A stretch of 33,502 nt of DNA from Bacteroidales bacterium (GTDB lineage: Bacteria; Bacteroidota; Bacteroidia; Bacteroidales; F082). Where the stretch lies: the NCBI GenBank assembly GCA_017616735.1, contig JAFZXP010000055.1, forward strand, positions 1 to 33,502, written 5' to 3'. This document shows, in pieces, positions 31,752 to 33,502 of this stretch. The notes beneath the pieces are model-generated. The model saw nothing but the letters and a program-made list of their open reading frames with translations, had not been told where the DNA came from and did not search any database. Numbering within the stretch: position 1 is the stretch's first letter; each line of letters begins with the position of its first letter. The translations under genes were made by a program, and so were the position numbers.

Positions 31752-31985
31752 CTTTGCTGCATATCCTGCGCCTAAAACTGTCAGCACCAGCAATCCGCTC
31801 CCCAGAGGCGTTCCATTCTGATCGGTGTTTGTGAAATGTGTGGCAGGGAAAACTATCGCCCAATCAACAGAAGTTCGGCCGACGTCTGAATCGGTCCAAT
31901 CGACGAAGCTGTCGGTATATGACTGCGCGCTGGCAGTTAATCCCAAAGTTAAAATCAATGATATTGTTAATAAGAACTTTTTCAT
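31677..31985 (-). CDS. Small exported protein with C-terminal hydrophobic anchor
   Basis: 102 aa. Signal peptide 1-20 (LGLTASAQ), a short linker, then TPLGSGLLVLTVLGAGYAA (about 60-78), a hydrophobic segment followed by a basic tail. Short Bacteroidota proteins ending in a PLGSGL...GAGYA segment seem familiar to me, and the layout (motif, hydrophobic stretch, basic end) resembles a sorting or anchoring signal. The last 24 residues are read antisense to the permease gene end and are probably an accident of a lost stop codon. It follows a T9SS cargo gene on the same strand, with a palindrome between. Confidence 0.55.
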   Translation of the reverse strand: MKKFLLTISLILTLGLTASAQSYTDSFVDWTDSDVGRTSVDWAIVFPATHFTNTDQNGTPLGSGLLVLTVLGAGYAAKLRFHSHRNPHRGIRRDATDNRYRG

Positions 31986-32001
31986 ATATAGATCCTTTTT
32001 T

Positions 32002-32057
32002 TCATTCCGAGCGAAGTCGAGGAATCTACCTAGATTTCTCCACTTCGGTCGAAATGA
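32002..32057. repeat. 56-bp imperfect palindrome, REP-like
   Basis: Two 27-base arms around CC. The left arm begins TCATTCCGAGCGAAGTCGAG and the right arm, reversed, TCATTTCGACCGAAGTGGAG; both run into AATCTA next to the centre. About five mismatches in 27. The right end (CTTCGGTCGAAATGAC) is shared with the fragment at 25375-25425. It lies 11 bases after the T9SS cargo gene stop and before the small anchored protein gene, and may serve as a 3' stabiliser or terminator. Confidence 0.75.
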
Positions 32058-32068
32058 CGATTTGAATA

Positions 32069-33502
32069 TTATCTCACTACAATTTTCTGCGACTTCTCAT
32101 TCAGCCTGAATATGTAAACACCTGTTTGCAGCGGTTGCGTAACGGTCTGCACACCGTCAATTCGATGCTGCATCACCAAACGTCCCATCACGTCGAACAC
32201 CTGCAATTCACCTTCGCCGCTCACAACGATATCGTTGCCGGTTTGGTAAGCGAAGATGTCGATATTAGAGTCGTTCGGTGAGCTGAACACCAGTTTGAAC
32301 CTATCGGCGCGGTCGGCTGAAGTACCTATGAATGTATAGGTGTCGTTTACGCTCAGGTCGATTATCGCACCTTCGATCATATCGACGAGGCTGACAGCTG
32401 TCATATTATCACCGTTGAAATTGAGAGTATAAACACCTGTTTCTTCCGCCTTGAAATTCAACGGCAGCTCGCCAATTCTATATGCGAACGCGATTGCATA
32501 ATCCATTCCGTTTTGAGGAATGTAGAGCTTGGTGCTATTATCTTTGATTTGGAATTTCGGCAAAGTGTGACCCTCGTCGAAGCTCACTATCGCGCGGTCG
32601 ATGATTGTGCCTTTATTGTTGTTAAGGTTGATGACGATGTTGTCATCATCGCCCTCGTCACTTTTTGAACTGCCTTTGGTAAATGTTACAGTTTCTGCAT
32701 TATTCGCAGCATACACGAAGACGCCTTCCATTGGAGCAACGTTATTATCTACTGCAGGAATTATTTCATTGTGAGCATTGTTCATTCTGTAGAAAGGATT
32801 CTCGATGGTCGCCGTCACGCCAAATGGATTGCCGACGAGATTCCAGCCATACATCCTAGGATCCGGATTGGCAGTACTATAATTTAAACTAACTATGCCG
32901 GTTCCGTTGTAAGGCATGCCAATGAAAGTGAGATCGACATCCTGGCTGTTAGCGTAGAGATAACCTTGGCCGCTGACCAAAGCATTGAATGGGTTTTCCG
33001 TGGCATTATGGTGGATTTGATAGTTTTGCCACTCCATTTCAGCACTTTGGTTGAAGCGGAAGAGGTCATAATTATTGCTGAGCAAATTTGTAACACTCGA
33101 AGGGCTCACTGTTCCCATTGGCGATGCGATGAGATACCAGCCGTCTTTTGCATTTGTCGTAGTGGCAGCGATGTTTATAGCTGCTGAATACCTTGCACTG
33201 ATAGTAGCATTGTCATTCGTCATGGTGAGGGTGTAAGGATTGCTGCTGCCAGTCAGTGTGCCTGCGCTGGCGGTAAAGCTGTGGAAACTGTATCCCGATT
33301 GCGGAGTGTAACCGAGGTTGAGGCTGACCACATCGCCGTTACCACCATAAAGCACTTCGCCGTACTTAATGCCGATACCATAACTGGTGATGTCGCTTAC
33401 GTTATAATAAGTAGTTGGTGTTCCAGCATTGGATACCGTAACGCCTGTTCCGCCTGTGATGGAATATGCAAACTTGCCTTTGTTTGCTAAACCTTTTACT
33501 AA
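32069..33502 (-). CDS. Large T9SS-exported surface protein, C-terminal part
   Basis: The open frame continues to the right edge, so the start is outside; 477 codons are visible and no stop interrupts the 49 codons before the first internal GTG at 33355. The first visible part has repeat-like beta strands of the Listeria-Bacteroides/InlB B-repeat type (GDVVSLNLGYTPQSGYSFHS, then NDNATISARYS), then a beta-rich region (about 33180-32290) common in Bacteroidota surface proteins (GWYLIASPMG, GWNLVGNPFGV). The last 65 residues are a T9SS type A sorting domain (LQVFDVMGRLVMQHRI, LQTGVYIFRLNE, KIVVR). Likely an adhesin or binding protein. Confidence 0.87.
   Translation of the reverse strand, partial: LVKGLANKGKFAYSITGGTGVTVSNAGTPTTYYNVSDITSYGIGIKYGEVLYGGNGDVVSLNLGYTPQSGYSFHSFTASAGTLTGSSNPYTLTMTNDNATISARYSAAINIAATTTNAKDGWYLIASPMGTVSPSSVTNLLSNNYDLFRFNQSAEMEWQNYQIHHNATENPFNALVSGQGYLYANSQDVDLTFIGMPYNGTGIVSLNYSTANPDPRMYGWNLVGNPFGVTATIENPFYRMNNAHNEIIPAVDNNVAPMEGVFVYAANNAETVTFTKGSSKSDEGDDDNIVINLNNNKGTIIDRAIVSFDEGHTLPKFQIKDNSTKLYIPQNGMDYAIAFAYRIGELPLNFKAEETGVYTLNFNGDNMTAVSLVDMIEGAIIDLSVNDTYTFIGTSADRADRFKLVFSSPNDSNIDIFAYQTGNDIVVSGEGELQVFDVMGRLVMQHRIDGVQTVTQPLQTGVYIFRLNEKSQKIVVR

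Noticed and set aside
1-33502. CRISPR arrays, integrases, transposases, tRNA or rRNA genes
   Set aside because: None recognised on reading both strands. The repeats present are hairpin-type elements, not regularly spaced arrays.

Overview
The window looks like a piece of a Bacteroidales (Bacteroidota) chromosome, probably from a gut-type anaerobe. The evidence is as follows. Most genes or operons are preceded by the Bacteroidota-type -7 promoter element TAnnTTTG rather than -35/-10 boxes. Clear Shine-Dalgarno sequences are rare. Three proteins end in a type IX secretion (T9SS) type A sorting domain. The partial first gene is a Bacteroides-like tryptophanase. No tRNA, rRNA, CRISPR array, transposase or integrase was recognised.

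Layout. 1-5427: start of tryptophanase (minus), a secreted GH33 sialidase with T9SS tail (minus), then two exported zinc peptidases (M28 and lipoprotein M13/PepO, plus). 5475-11574: aquaporin Z (plus) converges on, and overlaps by 38 bases, a tight five-gene minus-strand operon. In transcription order that operon is MMPL/RND exporter, LolA-like carrier, acyl-AMP ligase, acyl carrier protein and PlsC-like acyltransferase. It resembles the activation, transfer and export part of an aryl-polyene/flexirubin-type locus but has no ketosynthase in view. 11600-18657: a rearranged zone with one intact endonuclease/exonuclease/phosphatase (EEP) gene and two fragments of the same gene, one fused by a short-homology junction to a fragment of an HD-domain gene whose intact copy lies nearby. 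A SEL1-repeat gene is bracketed by EEP 3' ends. Also here are a bacterioferritin co-migratory peroxiredoxin, an A+T-rich island with a YafQ/RelE toxin-antitoxin pair, and an outer-membrane barrel protein.

18840-21581: two small proteins and an SDR oxidoreductase in an apparent operon, convergent with a DUF1846 gene. 21663-24144: a preQ1 (queuosine precursor) operon queC-queD-queE-queF plus a hot-dog thioesterase. A class I preQ1 riboswitch ends three bases before the queC start codon, so product feedback is readable directly from the sequence. 24190-27243: a DUF2795 protein, a PduO-type cobalamin adenosyltransferase, a decayed methyltransferase gene containing a palindromic repeat, and a T9SS cargo protein. 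27281-31751: NifU-like and Mrp iron-sulfur proteins, an alpha/beta hydrolase with a SIMPL-domain protein, and rbfA overlapping a LolC/E-type permease. 31677-33502: a small secreted protein and the C-terminal part of a large T9SS cargo protein running off the window.

The most notable items are the compact preQ1 riboswitch on queC, the ketosynthase-less lipid activation/export operon, and the duplicated and broken EEP/HD genes. No item is proven to be a new system from sequence reading alone.
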